The translations under genes and the position numbers were made by a program. From assembly GCA_023422485.1 (NCBI GenBank), contig JAGTAM010000267.1, positions 1 to 5,557 of the forward strand: DNA of 5,557 nucleotides, read 5' to 3'. Below are positions 1 through 5,557 of this stretch, one piece after another. Origin of the DNA: Pseudomonadota bacterium (GTDB lineage Bacteria; Pseudomonadota; Alphaproteobacteria; Rhizobiales; Beijerinckiaceae). Each line of letters begins with the position of its first letter. Positions within the stretch are counted from its first letter, which is position 1. The notes below the pieces were generated by a model, which saw only the letters and a list, made by a program, of their open reading frames with translations, was not told the origin of the DNA and ran no database searches.

Positions 1-124
1 CCTGCGGGGCGAGCACAACGCTTCCTTCTACGCCGCCAAGGCGGCGGAGGCCGAGGCGCAACGCCAGCGCAGCTGGTGGGAGAACGCCCGCCGCCGCCTC
101 GCACCGGAGCGCGAGGCGGCCTGA
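1..124 (+). CDS. C-terminal end of an unrecognised protein (5' truncated by the window)
   Basis: Reading from base 2 there are 40 open codons ending at TGA 122-124. The tail is rich in Ala, Glu and Arg, includes a Trp-Trp pair (SWWENARRR), and ends APEREAA. Its composition suggests a charged amphipathic helix or coiled coil. The frame uses G/C-ending codons throughout, as the other genes here do, which supports real coding. The start and any catalytic domain lie before the window, so I do not recognise the family and assign no function. A possible hairpin terminator (159-184) lies 35 bases downstream on the same strand. Confidence 0.6.
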   Translation, partial: LRGEHNASFYAAKAAEAEAQRQRSWWENARRRLAPEREAA

Positions 125-158
125 CCCGGCCGGGTTTCGAAGAGGACCGGATGCCGGG

Positions 159-184
159 GACGGGCGGGTCGACCTCCGTCCGTC
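159..184 (+). terminator. Possible terminator hairpin after the truncated gene
   Basis: A 10-bp stem forms between 159-168 (gacgggcggg) and 175-184 (tccgtccgtc) with a 6-base loop. Two of the pairs are G-U and form only in RNA made from the plus strand, the strand of the gene ending at 124. No run of T follows, so it is not a textbook intrinsic terminator. A small GC palindrome (185-198, gcgccctcgggcgc) comes directly after it. Confidence 0.35.
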
Positions 185-208
185 GCGCCCTCGGGCGCAG
201 GCCTCGGA

Positions 209-284
209 GTGCCTCACGAAACTCCCGGCCGCCGACGGTTCTCGCTCTGGCGATAGCGGTGCGGCGGGAGTTTCGTGAGAGACA
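209..284 (-). repeat. 76-bp hairpin repeat, copy 1
   Basis: A perfect 15-bp inverted repeat, ctcacgaaactcccg at 213-227 and its complement at 265-279, encloses a 37-base loop. Short flanks (gtgc before, agaca after) are shared with a second copy at 3082-3157. The two copies are the same length and identical at 61 of 76 positions by hand alignment: 14/15 in each arm, 24/37 in the loop, and all nine flank bases. Inside this loop a further stem can form (242-245 with 250-253). The element ends one base before the stop codon of the minus-strand c-di-GMP gene, so its transcript would carry this hairpin at the start of the 3' untranslated region. No T-run follows on either strand. I assign it to the minus strand because the second copy keeps its arms paired only there. 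It may be a mobile or REP-like intergenic repeat, or a terminator or mRNA-stability hairpin. Confidence 0.8.
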
Positions 285-285
285 T

Positions 286-2748
286 TCAGGCGTAGGCCTT
301 GGCCGGCGGCTCGGTGAACAGGGAGCGCAGCCGCGCCCGCTCCAGATCCGGGGAGCCCGAGATCGGCGCCATCATCGGTCCGGTCATCGGCGTCGGCCGG
401 GCGAACAGGTAGCCCTGCATCTGGTCGCAGCCGAGTTCGCGCAGCACGGCGAGCTGCTCCTGCGTCTCCACCCCCTCGACCGTGACCTGAAGGCCGAGAT
501 TGTGCCCGAGATGGGTGATCGCGCGCACGATCGTCAGTGAATCCGCGTGCTGCCCGAGACGGCGCACGAACGACTGGTCGACCTTGATCTTGTCGAACTT
601 GAACCGCTGCAGGTAGCTCAGGGACGAGTAGCCCGTTCCGAAATCGTCGAGCGCGAGGCGCACGCCGAGGGTGCGCAAGGCGGTCAGCACCTCCACCGCC
701 ATCGCCGCGTCCTGGATGAACACGCCCTCGGTAATCTCCAGCACCAGCCGCCCCGGCGGGAGCCCGTGGCGGCCGAGCACCGCCGCCACGCCGGCGGCGA
801 AGCCCGGCTGGCGAAACTGCTTGGGCGAGACGTTGACCGAGACCCGCCAGGGATGCGGCCAGGCGGCGGCGGTGGCGCAGGCGGTGTCCAGCACCCAGGC
901 GCCGATCCGCCCGATCTGGTCGGTCTGCTCGGCGAGCGGGATGAACTCGACCGGGGGCACGCAGCCGCGCTCCGGATGATGCCAGCGGATCAGCGCCTCG
1001 AAGGTCTCGATCTCGCCGGTGCGGCCATTGACGATCGGCTGATAGTAGAGCTGCAGCTCGCCGCGCGGGATCGCGCTGCTGAGCTCGTGCTCGATCCGGC
1101 GGCGCGCCTGGAGCTGCTCGTCCATCGCGGCCTCGAAGAAGCGCACCGTGCCGCGCCCCTCGTCCTTGACCCGGTACAGGGCGGTGTCGGCGGCGCGCTT
1201 CAGGCTGTCGGCCGTGCTGCCGTCGCTGGGATAGAGGGCGATGCCCGCCGAGGCGCCGATCTCGATGCGCAGGGCTTCGCTCTGGTTCTCGCCCTCGATC
1301 TGGAACGGGCGGCCGAGCGCCGCGACCAGCCGCTCCGCGGCCTCGGCGACCTGCGCGAGGGTGCGGGTATGGGCCAGGACGACCACGAATTCGTCGCCGC
1401 CGATCCGGGCGAGCGTGTCGGTCGGGCGCAGCTCGGCCAGCATCCGCTTGGCCGCCTGCACGAGCAGGGCGTCGCCCGCGGCGTGGCCGTGGAAATCGTT
1501 GACGGGCTTGAAGCGGTCGAGGTCGAGATAGACCAGCGCCACGCTCGTCCCGTTCTCGGCCGCATTCTCCAGGGCCAGCCCGAGGCGCTCCTCCAGCAGG
1601 GTGCGGTTGGGCAGGTCGGTCAGGGCGTCGTGCAGAGCGAGGTGGCGGATGCGCGCCTCGTCGCGGCGGCGCTGGCTGAGATCGCGCAGGGCCACCGCGG
1701 TCGCCGGCCGGCCGAGATACTCGATGGGGCGGCAGGAGAGTTCCACCGGCACCAGGGTGCCGCTCGCCGTGCGGATCTCAAATTCCTCCGGCCGCAGATC
1801 CTCCGGGCGGTAGCGGCTGCGCCGCATCACCGCCGGCGCGTCGGCCTCGCTGAACAGGTCCAGCACCGGGCGGCCGACGATTTCCTCCCCCGTGGTCTCG
1901 AACAGGCGCAGGCCCGCCTGGTTGATCTCCACCACCCGGCCGCCGCGGTGGATGAACAGCACCTCGTGGGCGAGGTTGCCGAGCAGGCGCATGCGGCTCA
2001 GTTCGTCCATGCGGCGGCGCATGAGATGGCGCTGCATCAGCAGCGCGGCGAGACCGGCGGCGAGGACGATGAGGCTCACGAGCCCCACCACGAGGCCGAG
2101 CTGTGTCGAGCCCAGCACGGAACCGCCATCCTCCTGCGGGGCGATGGGTGCGACGGTGAGCGCCGTCATGCCGGTGAAGTGCAGGCCGCAGATCGCCAGC
2201 GCCAGCCAGACCGTCACCTCGATCCGGCGGCCGGGGCCGGTGAGGTCGCCGGCCCGGGCGAGGGCGATCATCGCCAGGGTGGCGCAGAGACCGAGCGAGC
2301 CGAAGACATAGGCCCCCTCGAACACGAGCAGGTTGCTCGCCGCCATCGCGCTCACACCTGCGTAGTGCATCCCCGCGATCGCCGCCGCCAGCGCCAGGCC
2401 GGCCGCGGCCAGCCCGAGCGGGTCGTGGCGTGTGCGAGCCCAGATCAGGAGGGCGACGAAGGCTCCGGCCACCGCGATCGCGATCGAGGCCGCCGTGGGC
2501 AGGAGGTCGTAGGCCGCCTGCTCGCCGGGCAGGAAGGCGAGCATCGCGACGAAGTGGAGCGACCAGACGCTGCAGCCGAACACCGCCGCCGCCGCGGCCA
2601 GCCAGGGGAAGAGGAGCCTGCGCTCGGCCTGCACGGCCTCGGCCATCAGGATCACGGTCGAGAAGCAGCCGAGCATGCAGATGCCCGCCGAGATCGCGAC
2701 AAGGCCGAGATCGTGCTGTTGCACGACGCAGGCGACGATTTTGAGCAT
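286..2748 (-). CDS. MHYT-PAS-GGDEF-EAL membrane-bound diguanylate cyclase/phosphodiesterase
   Basis: This 820-residue inner-membrane protein probably makes and/or breaks down cyclic di-GMP. Residues 1-240 form about seven membrane segments with three MHYT-type repeats: SLHFVAM (His65), GMHYAGV (His128) and GLHFTGM (His190). MHYT domains have been proposed to sense O2, CO or NO through bound metal. A PAS domain follows at about 255-355. The GGDEF domain (about 370-540) has LTDLPNR, the active-site GGDEF at 450-454, and an RPTD product-inhibition site at 441-444, five residues before it. The EAL domain (about 556-795) keeps EAL (584-586), Asn639, Glu671 in LEITE, DDFGTGYSS (701-709), Lys722, Glu758 and Gln778 before GYLFARP. 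Both activities therefore look possible, and their balance cannot be read from sequence. The ATG at 2748 is chosen because the N-terminus (residues 1-16, including HDLGLV) fits the usual MHYT start. I see no clear Shine-Dalgarno sequence. The gene appears monocistronic. Its specific sensory input is unknown. Confidence 0.95.
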   Translation of the reverse strand: MLKIVACVVQQHDLGLVAISAGICMLGCFSTVILMAEAVQAERRLLFPWLAAAAAVFGCSVWSLHFVAMLAFLPGEQAAYDLLPTAASIAIAVAGAFVALLIWARTRHDPLGLAAAGLALAAAIAGMHYAGVSAMAASNLLVFEGAYVFGSLGLCATLAMIALARAGDLTGPGRRIEVTVWLALAICGLHFTGMTALTVAPIAPQEDGGSVLGSTQLGLVVGLVSLIVLAAGLAALLMQRHLMRRRMDELSRMRLLGNLAHEVLFIHRGGRVVEINQAGLRLFETTGEEIVGRPVLDLFSEADAPAVMRRSRYRPEDLRPEEFEIRTASGTLVPVELSCRPIEYLGRPATAVALRDLSQRRRDEARIRHLALHDALTDLPNRTLLEERLGLALENAAENGTSVALVYLDLDRFKPVNDFHGHAAGDALLVQAAKRMLAELRPTDTLARIGGDEFVVVLAHTRTLAQVAEAAERLVAALGRPFQIEGENQSEALRIEIGASAGIALYPSDGSTADSLKRAADTALYRVKDEGRGTVRFFEAAMDEQLQARRRIEHELSSAIPRGELQLYYQPIVNGRTGEIETFEALIRWHHPERGCVPPVEFIPLAEQTDQIGRIGAWVLDTACATAAAWPHPWRVSVNVSPKQFRQPGFAAGVAAVLGRHGLPPGRLVLEITEGVFIQDAAMAVEVLTALRTLGVRLALDDFGTGYSSLSYLQRFKFDKIKVDQSFVRRLGQHADSLTIVRAITHLGHNLGLQVTVEGVETQEQLAVLRELGCDQMQGYLFARPTPMTGPMMAPISGSPDLERARLRSLFTEPPAKAYA

Positions 2749-2832
2749 GATGAATGAAGAGCCCGACGACCTACAGCGGGTTTAAGCCTCGTCTCTTAAG
2801 GTGCCGTTGCTGAGATTCTTCTTAGTCTTCTC

Positions 2833-2861
2833 ATTCATTTGATCGTTAATATCCCGAACAA
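2833..2861 (-). promoter_or_regulatory. Tentative sigma-70-like promoter for the c-di-GMP gene
   Basis: On the minus strand a TTGTTC (2861-2856) is separated by 17 bases from ATGAAT (2838-2833). This is a loose match to the housekeeping -35/-10 pattern, about 85 bases upstream of the ATG at 2748. It sits in the most AT-rich stretch of the window: 2791-2890 is 39% G+C by count, against very GC-rich genes on either side. The location is sensible for a promoter, but the -10 match is weak and other hexamers nearby could serve instead. Confidence 0.25.
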
Positions 2862-2978
2862 ACCTAAGTTATGTTTTTCAATCCTTCCGGCCTTTTGTAT
2901 TTCCGAGCACAATTTCTGCGCTATGACGCACCCAGAAAGTCAATTTCGAGGCGATTTCTGAAGTCGTCAGGCCCGGAG

Positions 2979-3029
2979 CGCAGCTCGACGAAGTGGTTAC
3001 CGGTTCATTTCAATGATACGCGTCAAAAT
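2979..3029. repeat. Rhizobiales-type dispersed intergenic motif (diverged copy)
   Basis: The core gaagtggttaccggttc (2990-3006) followed by acgcgtcaaaa (3018-3028) resembles a short intergenic sequence that I remember as very common in Rhizobiales genomes. That sequence has the form gaagtggataccggttcg, then about ten bases, then acgcgtcaaa. The middle part (atttcaatgat) has diverged here. The identification rests on memory of the pattern and was not searched. No function is assigned. Confidence 0.5.
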
Positions 3030-3044
3030 GACGGCCGAGGGACG

Positions 3045-3067
3045 CCGGCCTGATGCCATCAGGCCGG
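3045..3067. repeat. 23-bp perfect palindrome (11-bp arms, 1-base centre)
   Basis: The arm ccggcctgatg (3045-3055) and its exact complement catcaggccgg (3057-3067) are separated by a single C. As RNA or single-stranded DNA it would fold as a 9-bp stem with a 5-base loop (3054-3058). There is no T-run on either side. It lies 14 bases from hairpin repeat copy 2. It could be a binding site for a dimeric regulator, a transcription-stop hairpin, or part of a mosaic intergenic repeat. The sequence alone does not decide. Confidence 0.6.
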
Positions 3068-3081
3068 ATACGCCTCTTCGC

Positions 3082-3157
3082 GTGCCTCACAAAACTCCCG
3101 GTCTCTGACCGTTGGCACTCTGGCCATGACAGCGCAGCGGGAGTCTCGTGAGAGACA
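3082..3157 (-). repeat. 76-bp hairpin repeat, copy 2
   Basis: This is the second copy of the element at 209-284, in the same orientation, with arms at 3086-3100 and 3138-3152 and again exactly 37 bases between them. Each arm differs from copy 1 at one position (A at 3091, C at 3145). The two changes fall in different base pairs, and both pairs become A/C on the plus strand but G-U on the minus strand. The hairpin therefore stays fully pairable only as minus-strand RNA. Unlike copy 1 it does not adjoin a gene end: it lies 334 bases upstream of the c-di-GMP start and 232 bases before the TyrA-family start. No target-site duplication is evident around either copy. Confidence 0.8.
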
Positions 3158-3193
3158 CTGAGCGCGAACAGCCGGCAGGTCGCCCGCCGGACC

Positions 3194-3222
3194 TTGACGG
3201 TGCAGCCATCCCTGTCTATCGG
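3194..3222 (+). promoter_or_regulatory. Tentative promoter for the TyrA-family gene
   Basis: TTGACG at 3194-3199 is a good -35 match. It is followed after 17 bases by TATCGG (3217-3222), a weak -10. If used, the transcript would begin about 160 bases before the GTG start and carry a GC-rich leader. A start closer to the gene cannot be excluded. Confidence 0.3.
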
Positions 3223-3378
3223 CGCATCATCATGTCGGGCATCCTCCTCTCCGGGTCGTATCGCGCGCCGCTCCCCTAAGCGGCCCCGGACTCGTCATGT
3301 CTTCAGCCGCTGCGTCGTCGGCGGCTTGAGGATCGTGGAACAGCATCCCGCAACGGACCGCCGGCCTCGCCCTATCCC

Positions 3379-3392
3379 GAGGTCACACCGTG
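3379..3392 (+). promoter_or_regulatory. Ribosome-binding site supporting a GTG start
   Basis: GAGG at 3379-3382 lies seven bases before GTG 3390-3392. This is suitable Shine-Dalgarno spacing. It supports GTG as the start of the TyrA-family gene, since no ATG occurs in the frame before the NAD-binding motif. Confidence 0.6.
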
Positions 3393-4250
3393 TCTGCCCT
3401 GCATCCTCTGCCGCCTTCCCTCGCCCCCCACCGATCGGTGGGTCTCGTCGGCTTCGGCGCCTTCGGCCGCCTGATCGCCCACCACCTCGCGCCGCACGCC
3501 GCGCTGAGGATCCACGACCCGTACCTGCCGGCCGGGACGCTCGCGGCGCATCTTGCCGCGGATGCGGGACCGGATGCGGTCGCGGCCGACCTTCCGAGCG
3601 TGGCGGCCTGCCCCGTGGTGATCCTCGCCACGCCGGTGGCGAGCCTCGCCGAGGCGGCACGCGCGCTGGCCCCGCATCTGCGGCCGGGCACGCTGGTGGT
3701 CGATGTCGGCTCGGTGAAGATGGGCCCCGCCGCGATCCTGCAGGAGGAATTGCCGGCCGATGTCGAGATCCTCGCGACCCACCCGCTGTTCGGGCCGCAA
3801 AGCGCGAGAGTTGGCGCAGGCGTTGGCGCAAGAGACGGGGCAGGAAACGGCATCCGGGGTCTGAAGGTCGCCGTCTGCCCGATCCGCGGACGGTGCGGCT
3901 TGCGGGCGGCCGCCTTCCTGCGGCGCGTGCTCGGCCTCGATGTCATCGTGACGACGCCGGAGGCGCATGACCGGGCGATGGCCTCGGTTCAGGGGCTGAC
4001 CCACCTCATCGCCAAGGTGCTGGTGGCGATGGAGCCGCTGCCGACGCGGATGACCACGCGCAGCTTCGACCTGCTGATGCAGGCGGTCGGCATGGTGCGG
4101 CACGACGCACCGGACGTGTTCCACGCCATCGAGCGCGCCAATCCGTACGCGGCGCCGGTGCGGCAGCGCTTCTTCGCCCTGGCCGGCCAGCTCGACGCCG
4201 AACTGGCCAGGGAGGCGGTTCACGCGGAACCGGTCCGGCTCGCCTCTTGA
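3390..4250 (+). CDS. tyrA: Prephenate/arogenate dehydrogenase (TyrA family)
   Basis: This 286-residue enzyme is predicted to oxidise and decarboxylate prephenate (or arogenate) with NAD(P)+, the step leading to tyrosine in the cytoplasm. An N-terminal Rossmann fold begins with GFGAFG (21-26) and has Asp43 at the end of the second strand, where an acidic residue often favours NAD+. It continues with TPV (81-83) and DVGSVK (105-110). The substrate region has HPLFGPQSA, whose His131 matches the family's catalytic histidine, and the typical HD...QGLTH pattern at His193, Asp194 and His205. The C-terminal helical dimerisation part is short, and no chorismate mutase or ACT domain is present. Residues 141-154 form an unusual Gly/Ala-rich insert (VGAGVGARDGAGNG) where relatives, as I remember them, run directly from SARDG to the next strand. 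The insert uses A/T-ending codons unlike the rest of the gene. Sequence does not settle whether prephenate or arogenate is preferred. The symbol is by family. Confidence 0.9.
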   Translation: MSALHPLPPSLAPHRSVGLVGFGAFGRLIAHHLAPHAALRIHDPYLPAGTLAAHLAADAGPDAVAADLPSVAACPVVILATPVASLAEAARALAPHLRPGTLVVDVGSVKMGPAAILQEELPADVEILATHPLFGPQSARVGAGVGARDGAGNGIRGLKVAVCPIRGRCGLRAAAFLRRVLGLDVIVTTPEAHDRAMASVQGLTHLIAKVLVAMEPLPTRMTTRSFDLLMQAVGMVRHDAPDVFHAIERANPYAAPVRQRFFALAGQLDAELAREAVHAEPVRLAS

Positions 4251-4258
4251 GAATCGAT

Positions 4259-4300
4259 ACGCCCCGCGCAGGAGACCGTTGCAGGTCCGACGCGGGGCGT
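4259..4300. terminator. Bidirectional terminator between convergent genes
   Basis: A perfect 10-bp GC-rich inverted repeat, acgccccgcg at 4259-4268 and cgcggggcgt at 4291-4300, encloses 22 bases. Within these, gacc (4274-4277) and ggtc (4284-4287) can form an inner stem. It fills the 69-bp gap between the TyrA-family stop (4250) and the stop of the opposing FadL-type gene (4320), as expected for a shared terminator. There is no T-run on either side, so termination may be weak or Rho-assisted. Confidence 0.75.
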
Positions 4301-4319
4301 GTTGCGGCCGATCAGGCGA

Positions 4320-5557
4320 TCAGTACTTGCGTACCAGGGGCGTCGGGGCGACGGCGGCGGGAGTGTCCCACTGGTAGCGGAAGCCGACCGACACGACGTC
4401 GGCGCTGACGTCGGTGGATGCCGCGAGCGGGATGTTGCCGATGTTGTAGTCGCGGCCCGGACCCGCCAGGAGAAGCCCGCGGTCGAAGAAGGCGTGCGCG
4501 TAGCTGGCCGTCAGCAGCACCTTCTCGCTCCAACGATAGCTGCCGCCGATCGAGACGACGTAACGGTCGCTGTCGGGCAGGCGCGCCGAGCGGTTCGTGA
4601 AGTCGATCGGCACGTTGTCGTAGCCGAAGCCGGCCCGCAGGGTCAGGTTCGGCGACCAGTCATACTCGGCGCCGATCGAGTAGAAGAACGAGTCCTTGAA
4701 GTTGAGCGGCAGGTGATTCACCGTCACGCCGAGCGCCTTCGAGACGATGCCGACATCGCCGAGCCTCGACCAGTTGTCCCACTCGAAGCCGAGCTGGATC
4801 CGGGTGACCGGGTTGATCGCCTGGGTCAGGCCGACGCTGACCTTCTCGGGCGTGTTGAGGTTCGCCCGCACCTGCCCCAGGGCGATGGCCTGACGCGGGT
4901 CGGGGAAGCCGATCGAGCCCTCGATGTCGTGGTGGACCGAGGAGCGGTAGCCGACGCCGATCGACGTCCCGGCGGCGGGGGTGACCAGGACACCGGCGGT
5001 GAAGCCCACGCCCCACGACTCGCCCTTGATAAAGCCCGACGGATAGAGGCCCGGGAAGACGCCGGGCACCGGCACGGCCGCACGCAGGGTCAGGCGGAAA
5101 TACTCGATGTTCGGGCCCGCGGCGACGGACAGCCAGTCGTTGACCTTGAAGCCGACCACCGGGTTGAAGGCCAGCGAGAAGATCCGCGAGGAGCGGGCAT
5201 AGACCGAGCCCGCCCAATCCTGGCGCGGCTTGGTGACGAGGCCGTAGGGCGCCCCGGTCTGGATGCCGACCCAGAGGCGGTCGGTGAGTTGGTAGGAGGT
5301 CGCGCCCGAGGGCACCACGGCGCCCTGGCCGACCTCTCCGGAGGCGCCGAATGGCAGCAGCCCCGGCGCGGTGCCCACCGTCGGCGTGATCTCACCCGAC
5401 AGATTGATGAAGCTGAGGCTCTGCTCGCTGGCAAAGCCCGGCCGCATGGTCACGGTCGCCGGGTTCCAGAAGATCGACGAGACACCCGCCCCGCCCGAGG
5501 CCGCGCCCGCAAAGACGAGGCCCAATCCCTGCGCACTCTGTTCGCGCAGGCCGAAGG
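4320..5557 (-). CDS. FadL/OmpP1/TodX-family outer-membrane transporter (5' truncated)
   Basis: This is a predicted outer-membrane beta-barrel that takes up hydrophobic compounds such as long-chain fatty acids or aromatic hydrocarbons. The frame stays open to the window edge. The visible N-terminal end, FGLREQSAQGLG followed by AGAASGG and SSIFWNPA, is the family's plug region with its NPA motif (5465-5457). The signal peptide and true start therefore lie beyond 5557, and the TTG at 5525 is an internal Leu codon rather than the start. About 412 residues are visible, so the full protein should be near the usual 420-450. The rest alternates polar and hydrophobic residues in barrel-strand fashion, with family-like segments such as SVGLTQAINP, LGFEWDNWS and LRAGFGYDNVPI. 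The protein ends in an aromatic residue (LVRKY), as expected for barrel insertion. A Pro/Ala-rich stretch separates this end from VGFRYQWD. The substrate cannot be assigned. Confidence 0.9.
   Translation of the reverse strand, partial: FGLREQSAQGLGLVFAGAASGGAGVSSIFWNPATVTMRPGFASEQSLSFINLSGEITPTVGTAPGLLPFGASGEVGQGAVVPSGATSYQLTDRLWVGIQTGAPYGLVTKPRQDWAGSVYARSSRIFSLAFNPVVGFKVNDWLSVAAGPNIEYFRLTLRAAVPVPGVFPGLYPSGFIKGESWGVGFTAGVLVTPAAGTSIGVGYRSSVHHDIEGSIGFPDPRQAIALGQVRANLNTPEKVSVGLTQAINPVTRIQLGFEWDNWSRLGDVGIVSKALGVTVNHLPLNFKDSFFYSIGAEYDWSPNLTLRAGFGYDNVPIDFTNRSARLPDSDRYVVSIGGSYRWSEKVLLTASYAHAFFDRGLLLAGPGRDYNIGNIPLAASTDVSADVVSVGFRYQWDTPAAVAPTPLVRKY

Larger units (their letters stand above)
2749..3389. 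other. 641-bp intergenic region between divergent genes
   Basis: This region separates the minus-strand c-di-GMP gene from the plus-strand TyrA-family gene, so promoters for both should lie here. In order it holds an AT-rich stretch (about 2781-2950), a Rhizobiales-type dispersed motif (2979-3029), a 23-bp palindrome (3045-3067), hairpin repeat copy 2 (3082-3157), a possible promoter (3194-3222), and a GC-rich leader with a weak hairpin (3301-3330). I see no convincing gene. A 60-codon open frame at 2871-3053 runs through the dispersed motif and has no ribosome-binding site or recognisable product. Confidence 0.7.

Noticed and set aside
547..2757. A 736-codon plus-strand open frame opposite the c-di-GMP gene
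   Set aside because: It is fully antisense to a protein with complete MHYT, PAS, GGDEF and EAL signatures. Long antisense frames are common where third positions are almost all G/C. Its product is low-complexity (His, Arg, Gly, Glu rich) with no recognisable domain.
2782..2799. Two TTAA boxes resembling a CtrA site upstream of the c-di-GMP gene
   Set aside because: The spacing is 10 bases rather than the 7 of the CtrA TTAA-N7-TTAA consensus, and the flanking bases do not match.
2871..3053. A 60-codon plus-strand open frame in the intergenic region
   Set aside because: It has no Shine-Dalgarno sequence, its codon use does not match the neighbours, it runs through a dispersed repeat motif, and its product resembles nothing I know.
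209..3157. The repeat pair as a CRISPR or as the ends of a composite transposon
   Set aside because: There are only two copies 2.9 kb apart, with no spacer array, no transposase between them, and no target-site duplication flanking either copy or the whole segment.
3232..3279. A 15-residue open frame before the TyrA-family gene as an attenuation leader peptide
   Set aside because: It has only one Tyr codon, no ribosome-binding site, and no adjacent competing hairpins of the attenuator type.
3194..4223. Other long frames on both strands overlapping the TyrA-family gene
   Set aside because: They are out-of-frame shadows with Arg/Pro/Gly-rich, low-complexity products. The GTG-started frame carries the complete family motifs.
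5523..5525. TTG at 5525 as the start of the FadL-type gene
   Set aside because: The frame continues upstream to the window edge with the conserved FGLREQSAQGLG segment, so the start and signal peptide are outside the window.

Overview
The window is high-GC DNA with a strong preference for G or C at third codon positions. It looks like a chromosomal segment from an alphaproteobacterium of the Rhizobiales, and Methylobacterium/Methylorubrum is my best guess. The guess rests on the type of MHYT-PAS-GGDEF-EAL protein, the FadL-like porin, the GTG-started prephenate dehydrogenase, and an intergenic motif (around 2979-3029) that resembles a string I remember as widely dispersed in Rhizobiales. No database search was possible, so the genus is an inference.

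Layout. Bases 1-124 hold the last 40 codons of an unrecognised plus-strand gene, followed by a possible terminator hairpin (159-184) and the first copy of a 76-bp hairpin repeat (209-284). On the minus strand, 286-2748 encodes an 820-residue membrane-anchored c-di-GMP enzyme with MHYT, PAS, GGDEF and EAL domains. Both catalytic motifs and the inhibitory RxxD site are intact. A 641-bp intergenic region (2749-3389) follows. It holds an AT-rich promoter-like stretch, the Rhizobiales-type motif, a 23-bp palindrome, the second copy of the hairpin repeat (3082-3157), and the probable leader of the next gene. On the plus strand, 3390-4250 encodes a TyrA-family prephenate/arogenate dehydrogenase for tyrosine synthesis. 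It converges on a minus-strand FadL/OmpP1-type outer-membrane transporter (4320 to beyond the window end), and a 10-bp inverted repeat between the two probably terminates both.

The genes do not form a pathway or operon. They are four independent transcription units: the unknown gene, c-di-GMP signalling, tyrosine biosynthesis and outer-membrane uptake. No CRISPR array, transposase, rRNA or tRNA was seen.

The two most notable features are not ordinary genes. One is the pair of 76-bp hairpin repeats bracketing the c-di-GMP gene. They have 15-bp arms and equal 37-nt loops, and their arm differences remain base-pairable as G-U only on the minus strand. The other is a short glycine-rich insertion in the TyrA homologue, built partly from a 12-nt tandem repeat and using codons unlike the rest of the gene.
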